From contig NZ_JAHKJW010000001.1 in NCBI RefSeq assembly GCF_019710745.1, forward strand, positions 124,001 to 188,000: a DNA stretch of 64,000 nucleotides. Reading direction: 5' to 3'. Origin of the DNA: Streptomyces beigongshangae. GTDB taxonomy: Bacteria > Actinomycetota > Actinomycetes > Streptomycetales > Streptomycetaceae. Every line of letters begins with the position of its first letter. Positions within the stretch are counted from its first letter, which is position 1. Of this stretch, positions 51,847-60,610 are shown one piece after another. The notes beneath the pieces are model-generated. The model was given only the letters and a program-made list of their open reading frames with translations, ran no database searches and had not been told where the DNA came from. The translations under genes were made by a program, and so were the position numbers.

Positions 51847-52967
51847 CGGGCAGCCACCTCCTTCTGGGAGTTGTCGTTGGCGGCGGCCGCGGCCAGTTCG
51901 GCGCCGACGCGCCGCTGCTGGCGGCGCAGGCCCCAGACGCGTACGGCCTCGTAGGAGACGACGACCGCGATCACGATGAGACCCTGCATGATCACCGCGA
52001 TCTCCTTGTCGTACGCCACCGGGGTGGCGTAGTCCAGGGCGGGCGATGCCTTGTCGAGGAAGGCGACCAGCAGGGCGGCGAAGGCGATGCCGACCGGGTT
52101 GTTGCGGCCGAGCAGCGCGATGGTGATGCCGGTGAAGCCGAGGCCGGTCGGGAAGGACAGGCTGTAGGTGTGGGCGTCGCCGAGGAGGATCGGCAGGCCC
52201 GCGAGGCCGGCCACGCCGCCGGAGATCAGCATGGCCGTGAGGACCATGCGTTTGGCGTCCACGCCGGAGGCGGCCGCCGCGGTCTCGGAGGCGCCGGTGG
52301 CGCGCAGGTCGAAGCCGAAGCGGGTGCGGTTGAGGACCAGCCAGTACAGGACGCCCGCGAGGACGGCGATCACGGTGAAGCCGTAGATCTCGCCCGCGTC
52401 GCCCATGTCGAGGCCGGGGAACCAGCCGGACTCCTTCATCACGCCGGTGGTCTGGTTGTTGCCGAGCGGCTGGCCCCAGACCTCGGTGAGGGTGAGGTAG
52501 CCGATGAGGCTGGTGGCGATGGCGTTGAGCATGATCGTCGCGACGACCTCGCTCACTCCGCGGGTCACCTTGAGGACGCCCGCGATACCGGCCCAGAAGG
52601 CGCCGGTGAGCACGGCCACCAGCATCAGGAACGGGATCTGCAGGGCGGCGGGCAGCGAGACGTGCGCGCCGACGACCGCGGTCATCATGGCGGCGAGGCG
52701 GTACTGGCCGTCGACGCCGATGTTGAAGAGGTTCATGCGGAAGCCGACGGCGACCGCGAGGGCGGCGAGGTAGTAGACGCCGGCCTGGTTGATGATCAGG
52801 ACCTGGACGTCGGCGAACCCGGCCTGCTCGAACATCAGGGTGTACGGCTCGATCGGGTTCTTGCCCGAGGCGATCAGTACGAACGAGGTCAGCACCACGG
52901 CCGCCACGAGCGCGATGACCGGTCCGGCCACCGCGAGGAGCACGCGCTCCTTGTCGAACTTCTTCAT
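51843..52967 (-). CDS. Nucleoside ABC transporter permease 1
   Basis: The 374-residue permease starts [20 protein letters not shown] and has about ten hydrophobic helices. FNIGVDGQYRLAAM and GASETAAAASGVDAKRMVL are the equivalents of the conserved loops in permease 2. It overlaps the ATPase stop codon by 4 nt (ATGA) and is translationally coupled on both sides. Confidence 0.92.
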   Translation of the reverse strand: MKKFDKERVLLAVAGPVIALVAAVVLTSFVLIASGKNPIEPYTLMFEQAGFADVQVLIINQAGVYYLAALAVAVGFRMNLFNIGVDGQYRLAAMMTAVVGAHVSLPAALQIPFLMLVAVLTGAFWAGIAGVLKVTRGVSEVVATIMLNAIATSLIGYLTLTEVWGQPLGNNQTTGVMKESGWFPGLDMGDAGEIYGFTVIAVLAGVLYWLVLNRTRFGFDLRATGASETAAAASGVDAKRMVLTAMLISGGVAGLAGLPILLGDAHTYSLSFPTGLGFTGITIALLGRNNPVGIAFAALLVAFLDKASPALDYATPVAYDKEIAVIMQGLIVIAVVVSYEAVRVWGLRRQQRRVGAELAAAAANDNSQKEVAAR

Positions 52968-54709
52968 CGGGCCTCGTCCTCCGGGGCTGCCTCTGTGTGC
53001 GCTGCGGGCGCTGCGGGCCCGCGCTCCGCGCGCTCTGTCCGCTCTTCGGACCCGTGCCCGTGCTCGACGTGCTCCAGGTGTCCGGAGGCGGCGCCGGTCA
53101 TGGCCGAGCCGAGCTCCTCCGGGGTGACGGCCGCCGGGTCGGCGTCCGCGACCAGTCTGCCGTCGTAGATCACCCGGAGGGTGTCGGAGAGGCCGATCAG
53201 CTCGTCCAGGTCGGCGGAGATCAGCAGCACGGCCAGGCCCTCGCGGCGGGCCTCGCGGATCTGGTCCCAGATGGCGGCCTGGGCGCCGACGTCCACCCCG
53301 CGGGTGGGGTGGGCGGCGATCAGGAAGCGCGGCTTGTGGCTCATCTCGCGGCCGACGATCAGCTTCTGCTGGTTGCCGCCGGACAGGGAGGCCGCGGTGA
53401 CGTCGATGCCGGGCGTCCGGACGTCGTACTCCTCGACGATGCGGCGGGTGTCGTCCTGGGCACCCTTGGGGTCCAGCCAGAAGCCCTTGGAGTTGGGCTT
53501 CTCGGTGACGTGGCCCAGGATGCGGTTCTCCCACAGCGGGGCTTCCAGGAGCAGGCCGTGGCGGTGGCGGTCCTCGGGGATGTGGCCGACGCCCCGCTCG
53601 CGGCGCCTGCGGGTGGGCCAGGAGGTGATCTCCTCGCCGAGGAAGCGGATGGTGCCCGAGTCGGCGTGCCTGAGGCCGATCAGGGCGTCGACCAGTTCGG
53701 TCTGGCCGTTGCCCTCGACGCCGGCGATGCCCATGACCTCGCCGGCGTGGATGGTGAAGGTGACGTCGTCCAGGACGCGCTTGGCGTCGCCGCCGGCCGC
53801 GTCGCCCGCGAGGGATCCGGCGGCCGGGGCCTCGCCGACGGTTCCGGTCTCGCCGAGCGAGGCGCCGCCCGCCGCGTACACGGTCAGGCCCTCGACCTGG
53901 AGGACGGGCTTGTCGGTGACCGTCGACTCGGCGGTCTCCGGGGTGGGCAGCTCGCTGCCGACCATCATCTCGGCCAGCTGCCGGGAGGTGATCTCCGCGG
54001 GGACGGCCGTGCCGACCGTCGTGCCGCGGCGGATGACGGTGATCTCGTCGGCGACCGACAGGACCTCGCCCAGCTTGTGGGAGATGAAGATGACGGACAG
54101 GCCCTCGGCCTTGAGCTCGCGGAGGTTGTCGAAGAGCGCGTCGACCTCCTGCGGGACCAGGACGGCGGTGGGCTCGTCCAGGATGAGGATGCGGGCGCCG
54201 CGGTAGAGGACCTTGAGGATCTCCACGCGCTGGCGGTCGGCGACGCCGAGGTCCTCGACGAGGGCGTCCGGGCGCACCCCGAGGCCGTACCGGTCGGAGA
54301 TCTCCTTGATCCTGGCGCGGGCGGCGGCGCCGATGCCGTGCAGCTTCTCGCTGCCCAGGACGACGTTCTCCAGGACGGTGAGGTAGTCGGCCAGCATGAA
54401 GTGCTGGTGGACCATGCCGATGCCGCGCGCGATGGCGTCGGCGGGGCTGGCGAAGGCCACCTGCTCGCCGTCGACCGCGATGGTGCCCTCGTCCGGCTTC
54501 TGCATGCCGTAGAGGATCTTCATCAGGGTCGACTTGCCGGCGCCGTTCTCGCCGACGAGGGCGTGCACGGTGCCCTTGCGGACGGACAGGTGGATGTCGT
54601 GGTTGGCGACGACACCGGGGAACCGCTTGGTGATCCCCGCCAGCTCGACCGAGACGGTCGACGGTGGCTGTGACCGTGCGGCGAGCGGGGGGCTGCTGGA
54701 CGCGTCGAT
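52964..54709 (-). CDS. Nucleoside ABC transporter double ATPase
   Basis: The roughly 581-residue protein has two ATP-binding halves. The first has Walker [10 protein letters not shown] and [10 protein letters not shown]. The second has a lysine-less P loop [11 protein letters not shown] but an intact [15 protein letters not shown] signature, as in RbsA/BMP-type importers. The start is a problem. No ATG, GTG or TTG lies between the operator at 54736 and the first ATPase motif. A perfect AAGGAG (54716-54721) stands 6 nt before ATC at 54709, which I use as the probable rare start ([11 protein letters not shown]). In-frame GTG 54793 or ATG 54823 are alternatives that would put the operator inside the gene. 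Confidence 0.85.
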   Translation of the reverse strand: MDASSSPPLAARSQPPSTVSVELAGITKRFPGVVANHDIHLSVRKGTVHALVGENGAGKSTLMKILYGMQKPDEGTIAVDGEQVAFASPADAIARGIGMVHQHFMLADYLTVLENVVLGSEKLHGIGAAARARIKEISDRYGLGVRPDALVEDLGVADRQRVEILKVLYRGARILILDEPTAVLVPQEVDALFDNLRELKAEGLSVIFISHKLGEVLSVADEITVIRRGTTVGTAVPAEITSRQLAEMMVGSELPTPETAESTVTDKPVLQVEGLTVYAAGGASLGETGTVGEAPAAGSLAGDAAGGDAKRVLDDVTFTIHAGEVMGIAGVEGNGQTELVDALIGLRHADSGTIRFLGEEITSWPTRRRRERGVGHIPEDRHRHGLLLEAPLWENRILGHVTEKPNSKGFWLDPKGAQDDTRRIVEEYDVRTPGIDVTAASLSGGNQQKLIVGREMSHKPRFLIAAHPTRGVDVGAQAAIWDQIREARREGLAVLLISADLDELIGLSDTLRVIYDGRLVADADPAAVTPEELGSAMTGAASGHLEHVEHGHGSEERTERAERGPAAPAAHTEAAPEDEAR

Positions 54710-54735
54710 GGCGCACTCCTTGGAAAAGGGGCCAT

Positions 54736-54747
54736 CTACGCGCGTAG
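54736..54747 (-). promoter_or_regulatory. Operator CTACGCGCGTAG upstream of the ABC ATPase
   Basis: A perfect copy of the nucleoside palindrome lies 26 nt before the proposed ATC start. No fully convincing -10 box accompanies it (TAGATG overlaps its right end). It shows that the ATPase-to-deoA part has its own regulated promoter. Confidence 0.7.
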
Positions 54748-54941
54748 CGCCCCTGCTTCGACTACTACTGCGGAGGCCGGGCGTTCCGGGCACACACCCA
54801 CTTCCCGGACGGAACCGGACCATCCTCCGCGCGAACGGGGCGCGGGAAGACCATCCTTCCCGCACCCCGTCTGCGCGACCTCGGCGCCGCCGTTACAGCG
54901 CCCGGTCGACCATGCTTACCACGAACGGCCGCCTGCGCCGC

Positions 54942-55991
54942 CTACGAGGTCTTGACCTTGATGCTGCCGTCGTTGATGCCGTCGGTGGCCTTCTTCAGGG
55001 CCTCCTGCAGCTCGGTGTCGTCCTTGAACACGGGGTTCGAGTCCGCGAGGCCCACGCCGCCCGTCTTGAGGGAGGCGCGCACGACACCGGTCGCGGGCTT
55101 GCCGTCCTGGACCGACTTGGCGAGGTTGTAGACCGCGCCCGCGACGTCCTTGGTGGCCGAGGTGAGGATGTACTGCTTGTACGCCTTCAGCGCGTTCTGG
55201 TTGTACTGGTCGGAGTCGACGCCGATCGCGTACACCTTCGCGGCGGCGGCGGCCTCGATGACACCCTGGCCGGACAGGCCCGCGGCGTGGTAGACCACGT
55301 CGGCGCCGTCCTCGATCTGGCCCTCGGCGGCGGTCTTGCCCTTGTCGGGGCTGGCGAAGCCGCCGTCCTCGGCCTTCTCGGTCAGGAACTGCGAGACGAC
55401 CTTGACCTTCGGGTCCGTGTCCGCGACGCCCTGCTTGTAGCCCGCCTCGAACTTGTGGATCAGCGGGATGTCCACGCCGCCGACGAAGCCGACGGTCCTG
55501 GACTTGGTGGTCAGGGCCGCCGTGACGCCCGCGAGGTAGGATGCCTGCTCCTCGTGGAAGACCATGTCGGCGACGTTCTTCTTGTCGATCGTCTCGTCGT
55601 CGACGATGCCGAAGGTCGTCTTCGGGAACTTGTCCGCGGCCTCGGCGACGGCCGGGGCGTAGGCGTAGCCGACGCCGATCACCGGGTTGTAGCCCGCCTT
55701 GGCCAGCGTCTCCAGGCGCTGCACCTTGTCGGCGTCCGACTCGCCGTCGGTCGGCTCGACGGCCTTGGAGCCGTACTTGAACTCCGCGGCGGCCTTCTCC
55801 ATGCCGGCGGTCGCGGCGTCGTTGAAGGACTGGTCGCCCTTGCCGCCGACGTCGTACGCGATGGCGAGGCCCTTGGCCTTGCCGTCACCACCGTCGGAGG
55901 CGTCGTTGGAGGTGCCGCCGCAGGCGGCGAGGGCGGCGGTGAGGGTAGCGGTCGCAACGCCCGCGACAGCGATTCGGGACACCCGGCGCAT
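54942..55991 (-). CDS. BMP-family nucleoside-binding lipoprotein 1
   Basis: The 349-residue lipoprotein has a signal with lipobox LAACG (Cys at about 24), followed by a Ser/Gly/Asp linker. The PnrA/BmpA-type binding domain shows LAIAYDVGGKGDQSFNDAA, GVGYAYAPAV, VGFVGGVDIPLIHKFEAGY, YHAAGLSGQGVIEAA and AIGVDSDQYNQ. It should capture nucleosides outside the membrane for the ABC importer. ATG 55991 follows AAGGAG. It is paralogous to the protein at 56313, about half identical by eye. Confidence 0.93.
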   Translation of the reverse strand: MRRVSRIAVAGVATATLTAALAACGGTSNDASDGGDGKAKGLAIAYDVGGKGDQSFNDAATAGMEKAAAEFKYGSKAVEPTDGESDADKVQRLETLAKAGYNPVIGVGYAYAPAVAEAADKFPKTTFGIVDDETIDKKNVADMVFHEEQASYLAGVTAALTTKSRTVGFVGGVDIPLIHKFEAGYKQGVADTDPKVKVVSQFLTEKAEDGGFASPDKGKTAAEGQIEDGADVVYHAAGLSGQGVIEAAAAAKVYAIGVDSDQYNQNALKAYKQYILTSATKDVAGAVYNLAKSVQDGKPATGVVRASLKTGGVGLADSNPVFKDDTELQEALKKATDGINDGSIKVKTS

Positions 55992-56013
55992 GGTGCGTGA
56001 CTCCTTAGTGCAT

Positions 56014-56029
56014 GCGCCTGTACAGGCGC
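56014..56029 (-). promoter_or_regulatory. 16-nt perfect palindrome in the BMP1 leader
   Basis: GCGCCTGTACAGGCGC is a perfect palindrome lying just downstream of the predicted transcription start of BMP lipoprotein 1. It may be a second operator or a leader hairpin. Confidence 0.5.
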
Positions 56030-56041
56030 TGGTTCCGCCGC

Positions 56042-56057
56042 AGCGTAACGCGCGTAG
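56042..56057 (-). promoter_or_regulatory. BMP1 promoter with variant operator
   Basis: TAACGCGCGTAG (56046-56057) matches the nucleoside palindrome at 10 of 12 positions. The -10 box TACGCT (56042-56047, minus) overlaps its edge. The surrounding 321-bp gap 55992-56312 otherwise holds the dispersed repeat and GC-rich stems, and no gene. Confidence 0.65.
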
Positions 56058-56214
56058 ACCAGACGGAAAACCCCTTCTGTCCGGTCCGTTACCGAGCTGT
56101 GGCCACAGATGCCGTACAGACTACGGAACGTCGTACGCCCCTTGCGGGAGGCGAGGGGCGTACGACCTGCGAAGGTGTCCGCCACCGGGGCTACCGGCCG
56201 GTACGTCCGCCCTC

Positions 56215-56238
56215 CGGGGGCGCGGGGAACCGCGCGGC
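56215..56238 (+). repeat. Dispersed intergenic repeat, partial copy
   Basis: GGGGGCGCGGGGAACCGCGC resembles the core of the repeat at 7294. It is between the two BMP genes, downstream of BMP2. Confidence 0.6.
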
Positions 56239-56312
56239 CGGCCCCCGCCGGCCGACGGCCGACCCGGGCCCGCCCGTGCCCCCCCGCGGGCCGGCCGGGC
56301 GGCCTCGGGTGC

Positions 56313-57401
56313 CTACTCGGTCTTGACCGTGACCTTGCCGCTGACGATGTCCTCCTCGGCCTTGGCGACGGCCGCGACGACATCGGTCATGGCCCGGTAC
56401 TTCGGGTTGGAGTCGGCGAAGCCCACGCCGCCCGACTTCAGGTCGCCCCGGTGCTCACCGGAGAGCGGCTTCCCCTCGACGACGGACTTGGTGACCTCGT
56501 AGACGGCGCCGCCGACGTCCTTGAGGGCCGAGCCGAGGATCCAGTCCCTGGACGCGGCGAGGGCCTTCTGCTTGTACTGGTCCGAGTCGACGCCGATCGC
56601 CCAGACCTTCTCGGCCGCGGCCTCCTGGATGACGCCCTGGCCGGACAGGCCCGCCGCGTGGTAGATCACGTCCGCGCCGGCCTCTATCTGGCCGCCGGCG
56701 GCCTCCTTGCCCATGCTCGGGTTGGCGAAGCCGCCGTCCTCGGGCTTCTCGGTGAGGTACCGCTTCTCGACCTTGATCTTCGGGTCCACCGACGCGACGC
56801 CCTGGACGAAGCCCGCCTCGAACTTGTGGATCAGCGGGATGTCCACCCCGCCGATGAAGCCGACGTGCTTCTTCTTGCTGGTCTCGGCGGCGGCGACACC
56901 GGCGAGGTAGGAAGCCTGCTCCTCGGCGAACACCATGTCGGCGACGTTGTCCGCCTTGACCTGGGCGTCGTCGATGACGGCGAAGGTGAGGTCCGGGTAC
57001 TTGGCGGAGACCTCCTTCACCGCGGGGGCGTAGATGTAGCCGACGCCGATGATGGGGTTGTAGCCGGCCTTCGCCATCTGGGTCAGACGCTGCACCTTGT
57101 CGGCGTCCGCCTCGCCGTCGCTCGGCTCGATGTCGTTGCCGCCGATCTTGAATTCCTTGCGGGCCTTCTCGAACCCGGAGTAGGCGGCGTCGTTGAAGGA
57201 CTGGTCGCCCCGGCCGCCGATGTCGTAGGCGAGACCGATGCCCTTGCCCTGGTAGCCGGAGTCCGGGCCGGAGTCGCTGTCGCCGCCCGACGACTCGTTG
57301 CTGGTCTCACCGCAGCCGGCGGCCGCGAGGACTACGACCGCGGCGGCGGCAACGGCCTGCGAGAGCCTTGTCCTCCGGGCGATCCGAGAATTCCGACGCA
57401 T
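56313..57401 (-). CDS. BMP-family nucleoside-binding lipoprotein 2
   Basis: The 362-residue lipoprotein has an N-terminal basic region, hydrophobic core and lipobox VLAAAGC. The same binding-domain landmarks as BMP1 appear: GLAYDIGGRGDQSFNDAAYS, GVGYIYAPAV, HVGFIGGVDIPLIHKFEAGF, YHAAGLSGQGVIQEAA and AIGVDSDQYKQ. Tandem duplication followed by divergence suggests different nucleoside preferences. ATG 57401 follows AAGGAG, and a variant operator overlaps its promoter. Confidence 0.93.
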   Translation of the reverse strand: MRRNSRIARRTRLSQAVAAAAVVVLAAAGCGETSNESSGGDSDSGPDSGYQGKGIGLAYDIGGRGDQSFNDAAYSGFEKARKEFKIGGNDIEPSDGEADADKVQRLTQMAKAGYNPIIGVGYIYAPAVKEVSAKYPDLTFAVIDDAQVKADNVADMVFAEEQASYLAGVAAAETSKKKHVGFIGGVDIPLIHKFEAGFVQGVASVDPKIKVEKRYLTEKPEDGGFANPSMGKEAAGGQIEAGADVIYHAAGLSGQGVIQEAAAEKVWAIGVDSDQYKQKALAASRDWILGSALKDVGGAVYEVTKSVVEGKPLSGEHRGDLKSGGVGFADSNPKYRAMTDVVAAVAKAEEDIVSGKVTVKTE

Positions 57402-57457
57402 GAGAGAGCACTCCTTACCTTCCCCAACGGCGCCGTCGCCGACGCTGACTGCGGCGA

Positions 57458-57473
57458 ACCGTAACGCGCGTAG
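57458..57473 (-). promoter_or_regulatory. BMP2 promoter with variant operator
   Basis: TAACGCGCGTAG (57462-57473) is identical to the BMP1 variant. The -10 box TACGGT (57458-57463, minus) overlaps it in the same phase, with a leader of about 50 nt. Confidence 0.65.
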
Positions 57474-57583
57474 AAGGGGAGGGGAACGGGGTTCCTCACG
57501 GCCGTTACCGATTCGTGCCGACGGCCTGTTACGAACGTCCGCCGCCGGTTACGTCCGGGTGACGCGGGTGGACGAAGGGGGTG

Positions 57584-57628
57584 CGGCGGACGGAAGGGAC
57601 GCCCCCTCGGCGCCCCTTCCGTCCGCCG
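57584..57628 (-). terminator. Terminator of the M20 hydrolase gene
   Basis: A perfect 15-bp stem (57584-57598 with 57614-57628; arm CGGCGGACGGAAGGG) closes over a 15-nt loop, 20 nt after the stop codon. Confidence 0.8.
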
Positions 57629-57648
57629 GCCGCCCCGGCCTCCGTGCG

Positions 57649-58881
57649 TCAGCCCCGCGCGTCCAGGAGGGCGGCCGCGGTGAAGAGCTCGACGCCCACC
57701 GTGATGGCCGACTCGTCGACGTCGAAGTTCCCCTGGTGCAGGTCCCGTACGGTCCGCTCGCCCGGCGGGCGCACGCCGAGGCGGGCCATGGCGCCGGGCA
57801 CGTGCTCCAGGTACCAGGAGAAGTCCTCCCCGCCCATGCTCTGTTCGGTGCCCTCGACGGAGTCGGACCCGAGCCGGGCGGTCATCGCCCCCCGCAGCAG
57901 GTCGGTCACGCCCGGGTCGTTGACGACCGGCGGCACCCCGCGCACGTAGGTGATCTGGGACTTGGCCCGGTGCAGCGCGGCGACCTCGTCGACGGCGGCG
58001 TGCACCAGGTCGGGTGCGTTCCGCCAGGCGTCGAGGTCCAGGCACCGTACGGTCCCGGAGAGCTCGGCGCGCTGCGGGATCACGTTGCAGGCGTGGCCCG
58101 ACTCGATGCGTCCCCAGGTCAGGGAGAGTCCGGCGCGGACGTCGACCCGCCGGGCGACGACCGCCGGCACGTCGACGGCGACCCGGGCGGCGGCGGTGAC
58201 GAGATCGGTGGTGAGGTGCGGTCGCGCGGTGTGCCCGCCGGGGCCGTCCAGCCGGACCTCGACACGGTCGCAGGCGGAGGTGATGGGCCCGTACCGCAGG
58301 CCGACGCGCCCGGCGTCGACCCTCGGGTCGCAGTGGACGGCGACGATCCGCCCGACCCCGTCCAGGCCGCCGCACTTGATGACCTCGGTGGCGCCGCCGG
58401 GGAGCACTTCCTCGGCGGGCTGGAAGATCAGGCGCACGGCCCGGTCGAGGAGGCCCCTGGCGTACAGGTCCGCGAGGACGAGGGCGGCGCCCAGGACGAT
58501 GGTCGTGTGCACGTCGTGTCCGCAGGCGTGGGCCCGGTCGGGCACCGTCGACCGGTACGCGCATCCGGTCTTCATGTCCGGAATGGGCAGCCCGTCGATG
58601 TCCGCGCGCAGGGCCAGCATCGGAAGCGCGGGGTCCGGTACGCCGACGTCACAGATGAGCCCGGTCCCCGTGTCGAGCACACGGGGCCGCAGACCGGCGC
58701 GCTCCAGCCTCTCCTTGATCGCCGCGGTGGTGCGGAACTCCTGGTTGCCCAGCTCCGGGTGCATGTGGAGGTCACGCCGGAACGCGACGAGTTCGGCGCG
58801 CAGCGCCTCGGACAGCGTGCCGGGAAGCGACGTTTCCCCGGACGGATCGGCCTCGGACTCTTGGGACATCAGTTGGTTCAC
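57649..58881 (-). CDS. M20-family metallo-amidohydrolase
   Basis: The 410-residue dizinc hydrolase has metal-binding motifs HACGHDVHT and QPAEEVLPGGATEV, an NAPD-like dimerisation/lid domain (about 185-300), and EQSMGGEDFSWYLEHVPGAM near the end. It probably removes an acyl group from an N-acyl-amino acid or related amide. GTG 58881 lies 7 nt after TACCCT and is probably leaderless; ATG 58869 (MSQESEADP) is an alternative. It is downstream of nothing on its strand and is not obviously part of the nucleoside regulon. Confidence 0.88.
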   Translation of the reverse strand: MNQLMSQESEADPSGETSLPGTLSEALRAELVAFRRDLHMHPELGNQEFRTTAAIKERLERAGLRPRVLDTGTGLICDVGVPDPALPMLALRADIDGLPIPDMKTGCAYRSTVPDRAHACGHDVHTTIVLGAALVLADLYARGLLDRAVRLIFQPAEEVLPGGATEVIKCGGLDGVGRIVAVHCDPRVDAGRVGLRYGPITSACDRVEVRLDGPGGHTARPHLTTDLVTAAARVAVDVPAVVARRVDVRAGLSLTWGRIESGHACNVIPQRAELSGTVRCLDLDAWRNAPDLVHAAVDEVAALHRAKSQITYVRGVPPVVNDPGVTDLLRGAMTARLGSDSVEGTEQSMGGEDFSWYLEHVPGAMARLGVRPPGERTVRDLHQGNFDVDESAITVGVELFTAAALLDARG

Positions 58882-58888
58882 CCTCTGA

Positions 58889-58894
58889 AGGGTA
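58889..58894 (-). promoter_or_regulatory. M20 gene -10 box TACCCT (leaderless)
   Basis: TACCCT on the minus strand ends 7 nt before GTG 58881, with no ribosome-binding site in between. Confidence 0.45.
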
Positions 58895-59129
58895 GGGCGA
58901 CGCGACGGCCGACGGAGCTACGATCAACAAAATTTCAACCCGTTCGGGAAGAAAAGCCGACCGCGCGACGCATAGGTATCGACTGGGTTGGGTACACTCG
59001 CCCGGCTTTCCGGGCGGTTGGTCCTTCGCCTGCCCAGCCCACCGGCTGTCTACGCATACCACGCATACAAGCCCCTGAACGATTCTGTTCAACTGCCGGA
59101 CACAACCGCGCCGGTGCCCGTCCCGTGTC

Positions 59130-60563
59130 TCAGCCGGCGCTCACGGCCGACAGCCGGTGGACGTCGCGCGCCGTGCCGGTGACCCCCGACAGGAAGCCCT
59201 GGGCCCGGGGGGAGGCGCTCTCGGTGAGCCAGGCCGGGTCTATGTCCAGGACGGCGACCCTGACCTCCGTGCCGGCCAGGGCGAGCGGCAGGGTGTGCAC
59301 CACCGTCGACGGGAAGCTCAGGATCGTACGGCCGATGGGGCCGCGACGGGCGATCAGTTCGAGGGGCAGGTCCGGGCGGACGATCTCCAGACCGGTCTCG
59401 ACGGCCAGCCGGTGCAGCTTCTCGGAGCCCTCCCTGCGGTGCGCGAAGTACCGGGTGGCCCCGTGGGCGACGGCCAGGCCCCTCACCGCTTCCAGATAGC
59501 GGTCGGGGTCCACGACGCCCGTCTCCACCAGGGAGGTGCCGACCAGGTCGGCGCCCTTCGTGATGCGGGGCGGGCCGAACCGGGCACGGGTCCAGGCGAA
59601 GTCGTTGACCGTGATGTCGACGCCCTCGGGCGTCTCGGTGATCGGCATGGAGGAGAAGACCTCCACCCGCCGGCCCGCTCCGGGGGTGAGCCGGCGGCGG
59701 GCCCGGGCCGAGACCGGTGCGAAGACCAGGTCCCGGGCCCCGGGGCGCCCGCCGCGCCGGTGCCACCGCACCAGGCGCTCGCCCCGCGCGAGCTGGGAGA
59801 CGAACTCCATGGTCGCGGTCCCGTCGTCCACGACGACGAGGTCGCGGGCGCGGGTGATGGTCAGCAGCAGCTGCACGTACCGCGAGAAGGGGTCGCCCAT
59901 CACGATGCGCCGTGCCCGGCGCAGCAGCGGGGCGAGCCCGCCGACCGTGTGGAACGGCGCGGAGGTGCCGCCCCTCGCCTCCTCCCAGCGCACGTCGTAG
60001 CCCTCGTTGCGGGCCAGCTCGGCCATGCGCCGCAGCTGTCCGCGGGTCATCGGGTCGGTGGGGGACAGGACGACGAGGGTGAGCCCGCCGTCGGTCCCCG
60101 GGGCCCCGGGGCCGGAGGCGCCCGGCCCGGAGGACGCGCCGGGCAGGCCGGTTGCGCCGGAACGGCCAGTTCCGTCGGTTCCGCCGGAACGGCCGGTCCC
60201 GCCGGTTTCGCCGGACCCACCGGGTCCACCGGTCCCACCGGCATGACCGGTCGCGCCGGAACGGTCGGTCCCACCGGTCGCGCCGGAACGGTCGGACTCG
60301 CCAAAACCGCCGGGCCCGCCGGTTTCACCGGACCCGCCGGTCGTGCCGGAAAGGCCGGTCGTGCCGACTCCGGCGGGCTCGCCGGCCCCACCGGCCCCCG
60401 GCTCCGGGCCCGGGGGCCCGGAGGTCTCGCCCGTCGGCCGGCGGGCTGCCCGCCGGCCGTGCGCGTGCGCCCACTCCAGGACGTTCAGGAGCTGCACCGG
60501 GCTCTCCACGAAAGCCAGCGTGGCGGGTGACTGGGGGCCGGTGGACCCGGCGCGGGGACTCAT
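59130..60563 (-). CDS. Polysialyltransferase-like glycosyltransferase with collagen-like insert
   Basis: The 477-residue protein begins with a glycosyltransferase segment (TLAFVESPVQLLNVLEWAHA). A Gly/Thr/Ser-rich low-complexity stretch of about 105 residues follows (about 43-150, repeats such as GATGGTDRSGATG). The remaining domain has LVVLSPTDPMTRGQLRRMAE, VVVDDGTATMEFV, TRYFAHRREGSEKLHRL and FPSTVVHTLPLALAG. The DDGTAT and PSTVVHTLPL features resemble the alpha-2,8-polysialyltransferase family, so transfer of Kdn-type sugars to a wall polymer is likely. The insert is probably a flexible linker, possibly strain-specific. The chosen start MSPRAGSTG has no clear ribosome-binding site. Confidence 0.78.
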   Translation of the reverse strand: MSPRAGSTGPQSPATLAFVESPVQLLNVLEWAHAHGRRAARRPTGETSGPPGPEPGAGGAGEPAGVGTTGLSGTTGGSGETGGPGGFGESDRSGATGGTDRSGATGHAGGTGGPGGSGETGGTGRSGGTDGTGRSGATGLPGASSGPGASGPGAPGTDGGLTLVVLSPTDPMTRGQLRRMAELARNEGYDVRWEEARGGTSAPFHTVGGLAPLLRRARRIVMGDPFSRYVQLLLTITRARDLVVVDDGTATMEFVSQLARGERLVRWHRRGGRPGARDLVFAPVSARARRRLTPGAGRRVEVFSSMPITETPEGVDITVNDFAWTRARFGPPRITKGADLVGTSLVETGVVDPDRYLEAVRGLAVAHGATRYFAHRREGSEKLHRLAVETGLEIVRPDLPLELIARRGPIGRTILSFPSTVVHTLPLALAGTEVRVAVLDIDPAWLTESASPRAQGFLSGVTGTARDVHRLSAVSAG

Positions 60564-60610
60564 CGACGTACGACCGTCGCTTCCCTGGATTCCGGAGGGG
60601 TGGGAGTGGC

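Noticed and set aside
57332..58564. Long antisense frames opposite real genes (for example opposite the M20 gene, hutH, pccB and accA2)
   Set aside because: They are extremely Arg/Pro/Ala-rich mirror frames produced by third-position GC bias, with no domain motif or ribosome-binding site.
60118..60435. A separate gene or mobile insertion in the glycosyltransferase low-complexity segment
   Set aside because: The frame runs through intact and the segment is a simple GGN-type repeat without inverted ends or target duplication.
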